From positions 1 to 64,000 of the forward strand of contig NZ_RQGA01000013.1 of the NCBI RefSeq assembly GCF_004769575.1: 64,000 nt of DNA. Reading direction: 5' to 3'. The translations under genes were made by a program, and so were the position numbers. This DNA comes from Leptospira perdikensis. GTDB lineage: Bacteria > Spirochaetota > Leptospiria > Leptospirales > Leptospiraceae. Below, in pieces: positions 9,548 to 18,496 of the stretch. The notes beneath the pieces were generated by a model. It did no database searches and was not told the origin of the DNA. It saw nothing but the letters and a program-made list of their open reading frames with translations. Numbering within the stretch: the stretch's first letter is position 1; each line of letters starts with the position of its first letter.

Positions 9548-12430
9548 TTGAAACCTAAACTTTATTTTATGGTAATGTTGGTATGCTCTTTACTTGGAGT
9601 ATTAGGTATAAGTAAGATAAACTATTCTCCAAACCGTGAACGCGAGTTTAATGGTATCTTGGTGAAAGTTGATGCTACAGGTGCGGATGCGTTTAAGGTA
9701 GAAGAGATAGTAACATTTCCAATCGAAAAGTCTCTTTCCAACATTGGAGGAATTGATGAAATTAGATCCGTCTCTGAAGTTGGGAAGTCGAACATATATT
9801 TGAAATTCAAAGATTCAATAGATTTTAGAACTAAATCTATTGAGATTAGGGAAAAACTAGACTTAGTATCTGCAAATTTTCCGAAAGAGTTCCATAAACC
9901 CCACATTTTACGATATGATCCTGCTCAAAAGCCAATTTACATTGCATCTTTTGAAAGTAAGACACTTTCCATAAATGACCTACGATTATATCTAGAGAAC
10001 AAAATTAAGCCGAGTTTGTCTGCCCTTGATGGAATCAATCTAGTTGAGATTGCTGGAGGAGAACTGGAAGAAATTCAAGTTTCTTGTGATCCTTTCAAAC
10101 TGGAATCTTATAAAATTAGCCTTTTAGATGTGGTAAATAAAATACAAGATCTCAATAAGAATTTTTTACTTGGACATTTATATTCTAATTTTATCAAGCT
10201 AGAACGAGGAATTTCGTTAAATGGCAAATATGAAAACATTTTTGATATTCAAACAACCCCTCTTCTTGTAAAAGAAAATGGGAAGGGAATATTAGTTAAG
10301 GATGTTTGTAATGTTTCAAGAAAACCAAGAGAAAGCAGTTTAATTTCCCGAATCAACGGCGAAGAAAAAGCTAGTATTTTCATCTACGGAACTAGTGATT
10401 CAAGCATAGTTTTACTTTCTGATCAAATTAAAAATACTATAAACAGCTATTTAAGAGAGGACGTTGACTATTTCATTCATACAGATCTTTCTCGCGATCT
10501 CTTTTCTAGATTAAAATCATCTGCGATTATCTTATTCTCTCTTGCTATATTTTTCTCCATTCGCTTTAAATTTTATTTCAAAACAATCAACATTAAATTT
10601 TTTCTAATCATTATTACATTATCAATAAATTATATTTTTTTTCTAATTATCTTATTCAAAATGAAAGTAACCGAAGTTTCCTTAACTTCTTTTTTATTGA
10701 GTTTAATTTTATATTATTTATATAATACTCATTTAAGATTAAAAAAAGAAAGCTTAGTTCGTATTTTTTTTACCATTTTTACCATTACAACACTAAGCAT
10801 AATATTTATCATTTCCTATCTAGATACAATCCTCGTTAAGGAATATTTTGAATTTTATATCTTATTTATATTATCATTTTTAGTATTACTGATCTATAGC
10901 AAAGACATTCCAAAAAAAAAGCAGATGACCAGCTCGAAATGGAATAAACTGACAAAGTTGAAAACTGTGGTGAAAGAGTTCAAACAGAAGACGACTCAAA
11001 AAATCACAAAATCTAAAAAAAAATATTTAAATAATTTCTATATTTTTCCCGCAAGTGTAATCTTTCTTTCTATTTTAGGTTTCTTTTTTTTTCTAAATAG
11101 TGATTTTTCAAGCAAACTTGAGAACGAAGGATTTGAACTATCAGCTGTCTTGGAATTTCCAGCAGGAACGTCTTTCGATTATTCGAATCAGATTACGAAA
11201 GGTGTTGAAGAGAAGCTAAAAAAGAATGAAAACATTAACGATGTAATTAGTAAAGTAGAATCGGATCGATCTTTTTTGATCATCAAATTTAAAGAAAACA
11301 CTAAGATACAAAAGAGCCTTCTTATTTCACTTAAAAAGAGTGTAGGAAATCTAGAGGAAGCTTATTTGCATTTCATTAACGATTTGGAAGCTCCATTATT
11401 GAATGAATATGCATATGATTTAAGCGGACCAAATTTAGACACCCTGGAAAATTTAGTCTTTGAAATTACACGTAAATTAAAAGAAAAAGAAGGAATTGAA
11501 GATGTCACGCTGCGGTTTAAGCCTTCAAGAGAAGAACTAGAACTTATCTATAGGGGTGATAAATTTACCCATTCAGGGATTTCGATTTCAGAATTTGGCG
11601 AACAAATTAGAACTGCCATTCAAGGAGGGGTTGCTTCTAAGATATTTCTTGAAAACAAGGAAGTCGATATTCGAGTACGCTACGATGAAACATTTAGAAA
11701 AAGCGTCCGCGATCTCAACATATATAAAGTTAAAAATATTTTCAAAGGTTTCGTTCCAATTGAGCAAATCATTGAAATTAAAATAAAAAAAGTTCCATCT
11801 AAAATTTATCATAAAAATAGAGCAAGGGTTCTGTCATTTGCGGTTCAAACAGACTTCGAACCTAAAGCTACCAAAAGCTTATTGGACTCAGTATTTTCAG
11901 AATTAAATTCTGACATTAGTTATCGAGTTAGAGAATATAGAGACATAGAAAATAAAAATTTAAGAGATATAGTTTTACGCGTTTTTTTCCTATTAATCCT
12001 CGCTTCCGCATTCGTTTTTGATTTTAAGAGGGAAAAATCGCTATCCCTGCTCGTTTCCTATCGTGAAATTTTTCATTTTTTTCCTTTTTTTTTCCTATTG
12101 ATTTACTTTCATCAATCCAGCTTCGGATTCTATCTTCAGTTGGGTTTTTTAACTGGATTTGCTTTGGAACGTTCTCTGGGGAAAGCTATTCTAACGATGA
12201 GAATTCTTCGGGAATTATTTTTTATTACCCTTATGATTAATATGCTAGTGCCGCCGATATTTTTTTCTCTGGCGTTAGTTTTAAACACAATTTTGATCTA
12301 TTTATTCAGCAAACGTTTTTATTTGCAAGTTTCCAGACGATGGTTATTGGAAAATTCGCTAAAAAGCTGGGGAGGAGTAATGGATAGAATAAAGAAAGAT
12401 ATAAAGCAGTTGCCGAAGATAAGCAACTAG
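9548..12430 (+). CDS. Degenerate RND-family protein lacking the TM4 acidic relay
   Basis: The 960-residue protein starts at a TTG 2 bp after the permease stop. It keeps the RND plan: a TM1 leader, a porter domain with 'DATGADAFKVEEIVTFPIEKSL' type start, a hydrophobic block at about 320-460, a second porter domain at about 510-800, and a terminal membrane block. The segment aligned with TM4 (about 379-393, 'LTSFLLSLILYYLYN') contains no Asp or Glu, and the TM10 region lacks the usual GxxxxN motif. A Lys-rich cytoplasmic stretch at about 455-490 is unusual. It probably cannot move protons itself and may form mixed complexes with the upstream permease. Codon use is very AT-rich. The start could also lie slightly downstream. 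Confidence 0.75.
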   Translation: MKPKLYFMVMLVCSLLGVLGISKINYSPNREREFNGILVKVDATGADAFKVEEIVTFPIEKSLSNIGGIDEIRSVSEVGKSNIYLKFKDSIDFRTKSIEIREKLDLVSANFPKEFHKPHILRYDPAQKPIYIASFESKTLSINDLRLYLENKIKPSLSALDGINLVEIAGGELEEIQVSCDPFKLESYKISLLDVVNKIQDLNKNFLLGHLYSNFIKLERGISLNGKYENIFDIQTTPLLVKENGKGILVKDVCNVSRKPRESSLISRINGEEKASIFIYGTSDSSIVLLSDQIKNTINSYLREDVDYFIHTDLSRDLFSRLKSSAIILFSLAIFFSIRFKFYFKTINIKFFLIIITLSINYIFFLIILFKMKVTEVSLTSFLLSLILYYLYNTHLRLKKESLVRIFFTIFTITTLSIIFIISYLDTILVKEYFEFYILFILSFLVLLIYSKDIPKKKQMTSSKWNKLTKLKTVVKEFKQKTTQKITKSKKKYLNNFYIFPASVIFLSILGFFFFLNSDFSSKLENEGFELSAVLEFPAGTSFDYSNQITKGVEEKLKKNENINDVISKVESDRSFLIIKFKENTKIQKSLLISLKKSVGNLEEAYLHFINDLEAPLLNEYAYDLSGPNLDTLENLVFEITRKLKEKEGIEDVTLRFKPSREELELIYRGDKFTHSGISISEFGEQIRTAIQGGVASKIFLENKEVDIRVRYDETFRKSVRDLNIYKVKNIFKGFVPIEQIIEIKIKKVPSKIYHKNRARVLSFAVQTDFEPKATKSLLDSVFSELNSDISYRVREYRDIENKNLRDIVLRVFFLLILASAFVFDFKREKSLSLLVSYREIFHFFPFFFLLIYFHQSSFGFYLQLGFLTGFALERSLGKAILTMRILRELFFITLMINMLVPPIFFSLALVLNTILIYLFSKRFYLQVSRRWLLENSLKSWGGVMDRIKKDIKQLPKISN

Positions 12431-12598
12431 ATAAAAAAATCTTATTCTTTAGCCAACCCCCTCGCAATTCCCCAAGAATTTTTCTTTCCTCAACCCACAA
12501 ATGACTTGTGAATCCATTAAACTCCTGTTCTCTTTTAGATTCGGGAATTCAATAATTAATTTCCATCTAGATTTCCATAGGATGGATTTGGAAAGATC
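12431..12598. other. Intergenic gap between RND operon and lipoprotein pair
   Basis: These 168 bases separate the last RND gene from the first of the paired lipoproteins. No convincing stem-loop terminator with a T-run is visible after the stop at 12430, and no promoter close to consensus stands out. A short 63-codon frame starting at 12501 overlaps the next gene and is judged spurious. Confidence 0.4.
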
Positions 12599-14215
12599 AT
12601 GGTCATACAAAATCGAATTTATACTTTTAGTTTTCTATTTTTTCATTTTCTCGTTTTCAGTTTTTCCTTCAGTCATTGCAAACTGGACTTAAACAATCCC
12701 AGCGACCCAAGGTCCCGGAGTTTTTTTGAAACAGCCATTTGGAATGCCTATCTGAATTCTTTATGTGCTCCGAATGTTCGTGGAAGTTTTCCATTGGGAA
12801 CGGGAAATACTTTGATCATCCCACTTTCCGTCAAAGCCCTAAAGAGTGGAAATGTGGTCATCACTGCAGTGACCCAAGAACCTTTAGTTTGGAATGGGAG
12901 CTCGAATGGAATTCATAACAATCACCAAAACGCAGCCTTAAACGGAGTAGTACTTGTGATTGATAAATTTTTTTCTCGGATTCTCTGGTTGGACTATATT
13001 GGAGAGATGAGTTATGGGGTAGATAGTTGGCCAATGACAGAAACTATTTCAGTAGACGAATTTCCCAATGGCGATTTAGGATTTTTTGCAGTGGTTAATG
13101 GAACTGGTCGGACCAATACATTAAATGCAAAATCAGGTACACTCGCATTTTTTCTATCGAGATATAACCAGTATTCCGGTGAAATCATTTGGCAAGGATA
13201 TGCAAACAAAGACAATACAAGGTTTAATTTTAATAATTATGCAATGACCATCACCCCTTCTGGTCAAATGGCCATTGTGTACCAAGGTCAATCGGAAGCA
13301 TCCACTCCAACAGTTGATTCCACGGGCCTTAGTTTTCCCGGATTGCCAGCACCCTCCACAAGTTCCAACTCTACAATTGCGAGCCAAAAAGAACTTGGAT
13401 TAGCCTTAGTGGATGGTAATGGTGTGGGAATTAGGCAGAATTTTTTACCGAATCCAGGTTCTTCTTCCGATACCTACTTATTTAAATCTTATGGTGATAA
13501 ACTTTTGTTAGGTGGAGAAACTTTCAATGAATTTACATCATTTTCTGGTCATCCCAGATTGAATGAAGCAAGAGGTTTCTATGGGATACTAAATTCTTCA
13601 CTCAATTTAGGTTCCGTCAGTTATTATGGCCCAACGTTTACTCCTACAACCTCCAAATTCCGAAAATCACTGTTTGCCAATGGAGAGGTTTATTTGATAG
13701 GAACGATAGACCAACCAGATTCTTCACCAAATACAATCCACTCCTACCAAGGAACTTCTGGTCGCAGGAATTACCAAATCATAAAACCAGATCGAGACTC
13801 AACCAATTTGTTATGGAGTCAATATTTAGGAACAACAAGTTATAATGTACCAGATGTGATTCCTGGAAACTTTGTCTACAATAGTGCTCGCGGTGAGGTT
13901 ATAGGAAACCTACTAACAGTAGATAATGGAACTCCGTATACAGGAATCTCTTCGGATATCCTATCAGGAACAGTTGTAAACGCACTGGGCCAAGCAAAAG
14001 TAAAAATGAATCCGCCTACAGGTGCCTTCCAAAAAATTCAATTGTATGAAGGAAGTTCTGATGTCAGTGGAAACAATGTAAGATTCATTTCGAACCAAAC
14101 AGAGGTTTGTTCAGGAAGAATGGTTACCATTTACACTATGGTTTCTTCTTTTTCCGTACTTTCTACGGCAAGAAGAATTGAAATTTCGACAGTCCCCGCA
14201 TCGGAAGAACCATAA
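12599..14215 (+). CDS. Hypothetical lipoprotein, beta-propeller-like, paralogue A
   Basis: The 538-residue protein has a hydrophobic leader and a lipobox ending in Phe-Ser-His-Cys at about residue 27. The mature end starts KLDLNNPSDP, a start seen in many Leptospira lipoproteins. The body has repeated 'ILWLDYIGE', 'IIWQGYANK' and 'LLWSQYLGT' motifs with Gly/Asn-rich turns, which suggests SBBP-type beta-propeller blades. It ends with a 'CSGRMVTIYTMVSS' segment and a 'PASEEP' tail. It is clearly paralogous to the next gene, with equal length and matching Cys-x-Pro-Asn, Leu-Gly-Thr-Gly and terminal E-E-P positions. Function unknown; probably displayed at the outer membrane. Confidence 0.75.
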   Translation: MVIQNRIYTFSFLFFHFLVFSFSFSHCKLDLNNPSDPRSRSFFETAIWNAYLNSLCAPNVRGSFPLGTGNTLIIPLSVKALKSGNVVITAVTQEPLVWNGSSNGIHNNHQNAALNGVVLVIDKFFSRILWLDYIGEMSYGVDSWPMTETISVDEFPNGDLGFFAVVNGTGRTNTLNAKSGTLAFFLSRYNQYSGEIIWQGYANKDNTRFNFNNYAMTITPSGQMAIVYQGQSEASTPTVDSTGLSFPGLPAPSTSSNSTIASQKELGLALVDGNGVGIRQNFLPNPGSSSDTYLFKSYGDKLLLGGETFNEFTSFSGHPRLNEARGFYGILNSSLNLGSVSYYGPTFTPTTSKFRKSLFANGEVYLIGTIDQPDSSPNTIHSYQGTSGRRNYQIIKPDRDSTNLLWSQYLGTTSYNVPDVIPGNFVYNSARGEVIGNLLTVDNGTPYTGISSDILSGTVVNALGQAKVKMNPPTGAFQKIQLYEGSSDVSGNNVRFISNQTEVCSGRMVTIYTMVSSFSVLSTARRIEISTVPASEEP

Positions 14216-14415
14216 TCCATAAAGATATCCACTACACCTACAAGGATTTATACCAAAATCGGGTGATAAAATAGCGATTGTGTATTTTTGATGAACAATA
14301 CATTCAAAATATCGAATATTCAATTTTTAGTGAATAACAAAAACTACCCAAATCAAAAAATTAGAATATCTTTAAGATCATAGATTGTCATTTAGGGATA
14401 TCATAAACAAAGGAC

Positions 14416-14443
14416 TTGAGAAATTCGCCACTTCTAGTACTAT
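14416..14443 (+). promoter_or_regulatory. Candidate sigma-70 promoter for paralogue B
   Basis: TTGAGA at 14416-14421 and TACTAT at 14438-14443 are separated by 16 bp and lie about 38 bp upstream of the proposed start at 14482. Five of six -35 bases and four of six -10 bases match the consensus. The rest of the 266-bp gap from 14216 shows no gene and no clear terminator. In AT-rich DNA such matches are not rare, so this is only a candidate. Confidence 0.4.
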
Positions 14444-14481
14444 GGTCTAAAAAACCTTTCTAATCAGAAAGGAAATTCAGT

Positions 14482-16098
14482 TTGGCGATGAAACAACTTA
14501 TAAATTTCGGAAAGAAGTTTTTTTTACTTCTTATTCTTTTCATGATCCTTTTGCAGTTTAACAACTGCAAACTTAAATTTAACAATCCTAAAGACCCAAT
14601 GTCCCAAAGTTATTTAGAAACTTGGCTTTGGGAAGAGTATCTCCGAAGTTTGTGTAACCCAAATTTAAGAGGTTTTGTTCGTTTGGGAACAGGAACATAT
14701 AAAACTTATCCTTACAAATTATTGAAACTTAAAAATGGTAATTTTTTAGTAACAGCTGGTGTCTTTGAGGAAGTAATATGGAACGGAAAAACTGCCGGAA
14801 AAAATTTTTCATTTTCGGGAACTCCTGGCACCGACATGAATGTGATTGTATTTTTAGTCAATGGAAGGTCATTACAAATTGAATGGTTGGATTATCTCGG
14901 CCAACTAGTCACTTCTTCCGATAGCAAAGATACATCACCAATTACGGAATTATCCAATGGTGATGTAGTCGTTACAACCTATGTCAAAAGTGCTGTGCAA
15001 GGAAATCCAATCTCTTCAAAGTCAAATACCAATTCTCTCATAATGGTTCGTTATGATGGGAATGGAAATCGTATTTGGAGTACATATTTAGATAAAACGG
15101 ATAATTCTATTTTAGAATCTAGATTTTCCCTTGTTACTGATAGCCTTGATCGCATACATTTATTTTTTACAGGCAAAGGGGTGGGATCACCGATTGCTGA
15201 TACAGTTGGCTTTGGTGAATTTCCAACGATGGAAGTTTCTTCGAATGGATTTAATTCTAACCAAGAAGAGATTGGATGGGCAGTAATATCAGCACAAGGT
15301 GTTCCCATACGGCAACGATATTTACCATCTAACGGAAACACATCGGTACATAATGCCATATTAGGAATGAGTGACTCCATCATCTTGTCTGGCAGTGCAG
15401 AAGATAATTTCACAGGTTACACTGGCCACCCACTACCCGCATACAATTACAAAAGACCTGTAGTTACTAAACTGTCCATCAATAGTTTTGCGATCACTAA
15501 TATAACTTATCTTGGATCTATTAGTCCGAGTCATACCATCGGAACTGTACAAGAAATTCGATCCGGATCTGACGGAATTTATGGAACAGGAGTGAGTGCA
15601 GGCGATTTTGGAACATCTTTTCACCCTTTTCAACTCTATCCAAGTACAACTAGCTATAGAAATACAATTTTTTCAAAATTTGATTGGAATGGGAATCTAA
15701 TTTGGAATCAATTTCTAGGTTCAACGGCTATCGATTCATTAGAAATTCCACCTACTTTAAGTTATATTACAGAAACAAGTTCATTAAAAGTATTTGGATT
15801 TTCTTTATCAAATGGAACTCGTTATACTGGATTATCGATCCCCACTTCAGGTGATGGAATCAATCCATTCCAAAGATTTACTTTAACAATATCGGAAACA
15901 AATGGACATTACCAATCGATTCATTATGAAACTAGTTTTAATAATGATCCTCCGGGAGCCACCGAGTTATTACAAAATATAGTATCTGTTTCTGAAGCCT
16001 GCCAAGGTAGATTGGTCCGACTGAAAAGTATTATAGAATATTCTTCAGAAAAGGGAATCCTCGAATTGGAAACAAAACCGGCAACCGAAGAACCCTAG
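14482..16098 (+). CDS. Hypothetical lipoprotein, beta-propeller-like, paralogue B
   Basis: The 538-residue protein is a tandem paralogue of the gene before it. Two starts are possible. TTG at 14482 sits 8 bp after an AGGA (14470-14473), which is good spacing; ATG at 14488 sits 14 bp after it. The leader ends in a lipobox with Asn-Asn-Cys, then KLKFNNPKDP. As in paralogue A there are repeated Trp-containing blades ('IEWLDYLGQL', 'RIWSTYLDK', 'LIWNQFLGST') and a C-terminal 'CQGRLVRLKSI' followed by 'PATEEP'. This supports a beta-propeller-like lipoprotein of unknown ligand. Having its own promoter-like gap suggests separate control of the two copies. Confidence 0.75.
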   Translation: MAMKQLINFGKKFFLLLILFMILLQFNNCKLKFNNPKDPMSQSYLETWLWEEYLRSLCNPNLRGFVRLGTGTYKTYPYKLLKLKNGNFLVTAGVFEEVIWNGKTAGKNFSFSGTPGTDMNVIVFLVNGRSLQIEWLDYLGQLVTSSDSKDTSPITELSNGDVVVTTYVKSAVQGNPISSKSNTNSLIMVRYDGNGNRIWSTYLDKTDNSILESRFSLVTDSLDRIHLFFTGKGVGSPIADTVGFGEFPTMEVSSNGFNSNQEEIGWAVISAQGVPIRQRYLPSNGNTSVHNAILGMSDSIILSGSAEDNFTGYTGHPLPAYNYKRPVVTKLSINSFAITNITYLGSISPSHTIGTVQEIRSGSDGIYGTGVSAGDFGTSFHPFQLYPSTTSYRNTIFSKFDWNGNLIWNQFLGSTAIDSLEIPPTLSYITETSSLKVFGFSLSNGTRYTGLSIPTSGDGINPFQRFTLTISETNGHYQSIHYETSFNNDPPGATELLQNIVSVSEACQGRLVRLKSIIEYSSEKGILELETKPATEEP

Positions 16099-16122
16099 GG
16101 TTTCTATAAACAAAATTCATTC

Positions 16123-16195
16123 CCGTTTGTGATTCAGGTTCACGAAAAATACGGACATTTTTTTCATTTTTTTCTTCCCATTTTGTCACAAACGG
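16123..16195. promoter_or_regulatory. Ten-base inverted repeat upstream of the DUF1304/sigma operon
   Basis: CCGTTTGTGA at 16123-16132 is perfectly inverted as TCACAAACGG at 16186-16195. The arm centres are 63 bp apart, close to six helical turns, and the right arm ends 46 bp before the DUF1304 start. This could be a pair of operator half-sites acting through looping, or chance. No canonical -35/-10 pair is obvious between the arms. Confidence 0.35.
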
Positions 16196-16241
16196 TAAAA
16201 TCAATTGTCCCAATAGAAAAACCGTTCTTTAGGAGAATTCT

Positions 16242-16619
16242 ATGAAACTTCTTTCGTTAATCCTGACTGGATTTGTTGCTGTCGAACATGTGTTCATTTT
16301 GGTATTGGAAATGTTCCTTTGGAAAACCGAGTTTGGAATGAAAGTGTTCCAACTAACACCGGAAACAGCAGAGATCACAGCCAAGTTAGCAAAAAACCAA
16401 GGCCTTTATAATGGATTTTTAGCAGCAGGTCTTTTTTGGGCTTTGTTCTTTATCAAAGACCAAACACAGAAATTCCAAACCATATTATTTTTTCTGATTT
16501 GTGTGGTAGTCGCAGGAATTTATGGATCAGCAACTGCTAAGTTTTCCATTTTGTTTTCACAAGGATTACCTGCTTTATTAGCACTCGTGGTTCACTACAT
16601 AACAAACAAAACAAAATGA
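16242..16619 (+). CDS. DUF1304 family small membrane protein
   Basis: The 125-residue protein has four membrane segments. It carries the DUF1304 hallmark near the start ('VAVEHVFILVLEMFLWKT'), and 'NQGLYNGFLAAGLFWAL' in the second half of the family pattern. An AGGAG ribosome binding site lies 6 bp before ATG 16242. DUF1304 proteins are small integral membrane proteins of unknown activity. The stop overlaps the sigma-factor start by 4 bp (ATGA), so the two are translationally coupled. The membrane protein might feed a signal to the sigma factor, but it does not look like a classic anti-sigma factor. Confidence 0.85.
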   Translation: MKLLSLILTGFVAVEHVFILVLEMFLWKTEFGMKVFQLTPETAEITAKLAKNQGLYNGFLAAGLFWALFFIKDQTQKFQTILFFLICVVVAGIYGSATAKFSILFSQGLPALLALVVHYITNKTK

Positions 16620-17485
16620 TAGACGATCCGCATCTTTTATTATTAGAAAGTTCACTTGCGGGAAAAACAAATGCTTTGGAGGAACTCATTCAAATTTTCC
16701 AACCAAAGGTGTTTTCTTTAGCATTGAAATTTTTATGGAACCCGGAAGATGCGGAAGATGCCACCCAAGAAATTTTAGTAAAAGTGATTACAAACTTAGG
16801 TGGCTTTCGTAAAGAAAGTAAACTATCTACTTGGATCTACCGGATTGCCAGTAACCATTTGATCAATGTACAAAAATCAAAAATGGAACGACGAAAGGTT
16901 CACTTAAGTGCCATCCGCGAAGAATTACACCGAACACAACGCCCTTACCAAACAATTCCTGAATTTCCAACCGTAACCATGGATGAAGAATCCTCACCCC
17001 CAGTTTCCGAACTTGTTTTGCATGTCCAGGTAGCTTGCACCTACTCTATGTTACAAGGTCTTTCAAGACCTTACAGAATGGCCTATCTTTTAGGAGAAGT
17101 GTTCCAAACTTCCAGTGAAGAAGGGGCTTCTGTAATGGGTATTCGTCCCGAAGCGTTTCGCCAAAAGTTATCTAGATCTAGAAAACAAATGGAAACCTTT
17201 CTTGGAAAAGAATGTAGTCTTACAAAAGCAGAGAACCCTTGCCATTGCCCAAACCGAATTGGTTATGCAACAAGAGCAGGAAGGATCAAATCCTATCTCA
17301 AACTATCGGAACAAATGAAATTAGATGGGAGATGGAAAGAAACAAAACCGATGATGGCAGACACTTCTAAAATTAGAAAAGCCGCAGAAGTATTTCGCAA
17401 CCACCCCGAATATTTGCCAAAAAAAAATCAGTTAGACAATATCCGAAAGTTATTACACAACTCGTTTCCACTCTCGGCTCGGTGA
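16616..17485 (+). CDS. ECF-type RNA polymerase sigma factor with Cys-containing C-terminal extension
   Basis: The 289-residue protein has sigma region 2 at about residues 18-92, with 'WNPEDAEDATQEILVKV' and 'STWIYRIASNHLIN', and a region 4 helix-turn-helix at about 150-205 ('RMAYLLGEVFQTSSEEGASVMGI'). It is longer than a standard ECF factor (about 190). The extra C-terminal part carries Cys-Ser near 204, then Cys-His-Cys-Pro-Asn, which could bind metal or sense redox state. The next gene is convergent and overlaps the last 33 bp. It is coupled to the DUF1304 gene upstream. Its promoter targets cannot be read from this window. Confidence 0.85.
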   Translation: MIDDPHLLLLESSLAGKTNALEELIQIFQPKVFSLALKFLWNPEDAEDATQEILVKVITNLGGFRKESKLSTWIYRIASNHLINVQKSKMERRKVHLSAIREELHRTQRPYQTIPEFPTVTMDEESSPPVSELVLHVQVACTYSMLQGLSRPYRMAYLLGEVFQTSSEEGASVMGIRPEAFRQKLSRSRKQMETFLGKECSLTKAENPCHCPNRIGYATRAGRIKSYLKLSEQMKLDGRWKETKPMMADTSKIRKAAEVFRNHPEYLPKKNQLDNIRKLLHNSFPLSAR

Positions 17486-18349
17486 ATTTCCATAAATTCG
17501 TTTATAGGCTTTTGAAAAAGAAAAAGCAGAAGCATAACCAACGTTTTGTGCAATTTCTTCCAGTCCCATATTACCCTTTTGAAATAATTGTTTAGCCTTT
17601 TCCATTCTGAGTTTTGCTAAATATTCCATTGGAGGGATTCCGAGAACTTCACGGAAACGGTTGGCGAGATTGGCCCGAGAAATCCCTGTTTCCTTTGCCA
17701 AGGATTCAATGGTCCAATCTTTACTATATCCGTTGTGTAATTTTTCTAGTGCATACAATACTTGTGTATCATGAAAAGCTTTGATCCATCCCGCTTGTGA
17801 ATCGATATGTTGGTTCAACCACATACGTAACATATAATACAATAAAATGTCTGTTAACCTTTGTACGATCAAGTCAGTACCAAGATTTAGCTCCAATTCC
17901 CGAGAAAGGATTTGAATGATATCCCCCAGTGCATGATGGGCTTGGATGGTTTCATATGATATATGAATGTATTCAGGCAGTTCCAAAAATAAGGGATGGA
18001 TAGGACCCGGTGGAACTTCATAACGAACAGAAACAAAGGTGGTTACAGGATTCTCTTTTTTGATCCGAATCTCTTTATCACCTAAGAAACGTTCAATGGT
18101 TACTACTTTTGCTTTTGGGTCGGATAATAGTTCGTGATTGGTCCCACGAGTGATAAAAATGAGGTCCCCTTTGTGTAGAGGGATGGTAGTCCCTTCGATC
18201 CTCGCATAACAGCTGCCTTGTGTTACGACATGAAAACCACCACTTTTTTCACAGGGGAAATGGAACCCAAAACTATCGAAAATTTGACCCTTGGAAAGTA
18301 GGTCGTTTTTCCAACCGGCGGAGGCAAGAATGTCAGAAAGTAGATCCAT
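17453..18349 (-). CDS. AraC-family regulator with N-terminal cupin domain
   Basis: The 298-residue protein has an N-terminal cupin-like sensing domain (about 15-185), with 'GGFHVVTQGSCYARIEG' and 'LHKGDLIFITRGTNHEL'. A C-terminal AraC double helix-turn-helix (about 195-295) follows, with 'LAKETGISRANLANRFREVLG' split across the first HTH and 'IAQNVGYASAFSFSKAYKRIYG' at the second. This is the Cupin_6/HTH_18 type common next to oxidoreductases. It is divergent from the NmrA-like gene across 147 bp and very likely controls it. The 3' end overlaps the convergent sigma gene by 33 bp. Confidence 0.9.
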   Translation of the reverse strand: MDLLSDILASAGWKNDLLSKGQIFDSFGFHFPCEKSGGFHVVTQGSCYARIEGTTIPLHKGDLIFITRGTNHELLSDPKAKVVTIERFLGDKEIRIKKENPVTTFVSVRYEVPPGPIHPLFLELPEYIHISYETIQAHHALGDIIQILSRELELNLGTDLIVQRLTDILLYYMLRMWLNQHIDSQAGWIKAFHDTQVLYALEKLHNGYSKDWTIESLAKETGISRANLANRFREVLGIPPMEYLAKLRMEKAKQLFQKGNMGLEEIAQNVGYASAFSFSKAYKRIYGNSPSREWKRVV

Positions 18350-18496
18350 AACCCTTTTTTACTCAATATTCACCAAATGTCTATCAAATTATACGATTGG
18401 ATATATTTTTAATATTTTATGACATAGACAGTCTAGATTTTCTATCGTATTATAGAGAAACAATAACGGATTCATTTCCGAATTCAAGGATTAACT
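18350..18496. promoter_or_regulatory. Divergent AraC/NmrA control region with inverted ATACGAT motifs
   Basis: The region is strongly AT-rich. ATACGAT at 18391-18397 is inverted as ATCGTAT at 18444-18450. A local palindrome TCTAT...ATAGA surrounds the right copy (18441-18456). The inverted heptamers fit operator half-sites for the adjacent AraC regulator, though AraC proteins more often bind direct repeats. Promoter elements are too degenerate to place with confidence. Confidence 0.35.

Noticed and set aside
12501..12692. Sixty-three-codon plus-strand frame before paralogue A
   Set aside because: It overlaps the lipoprotein leader in another frame and has no ribosome site or recognisable content.
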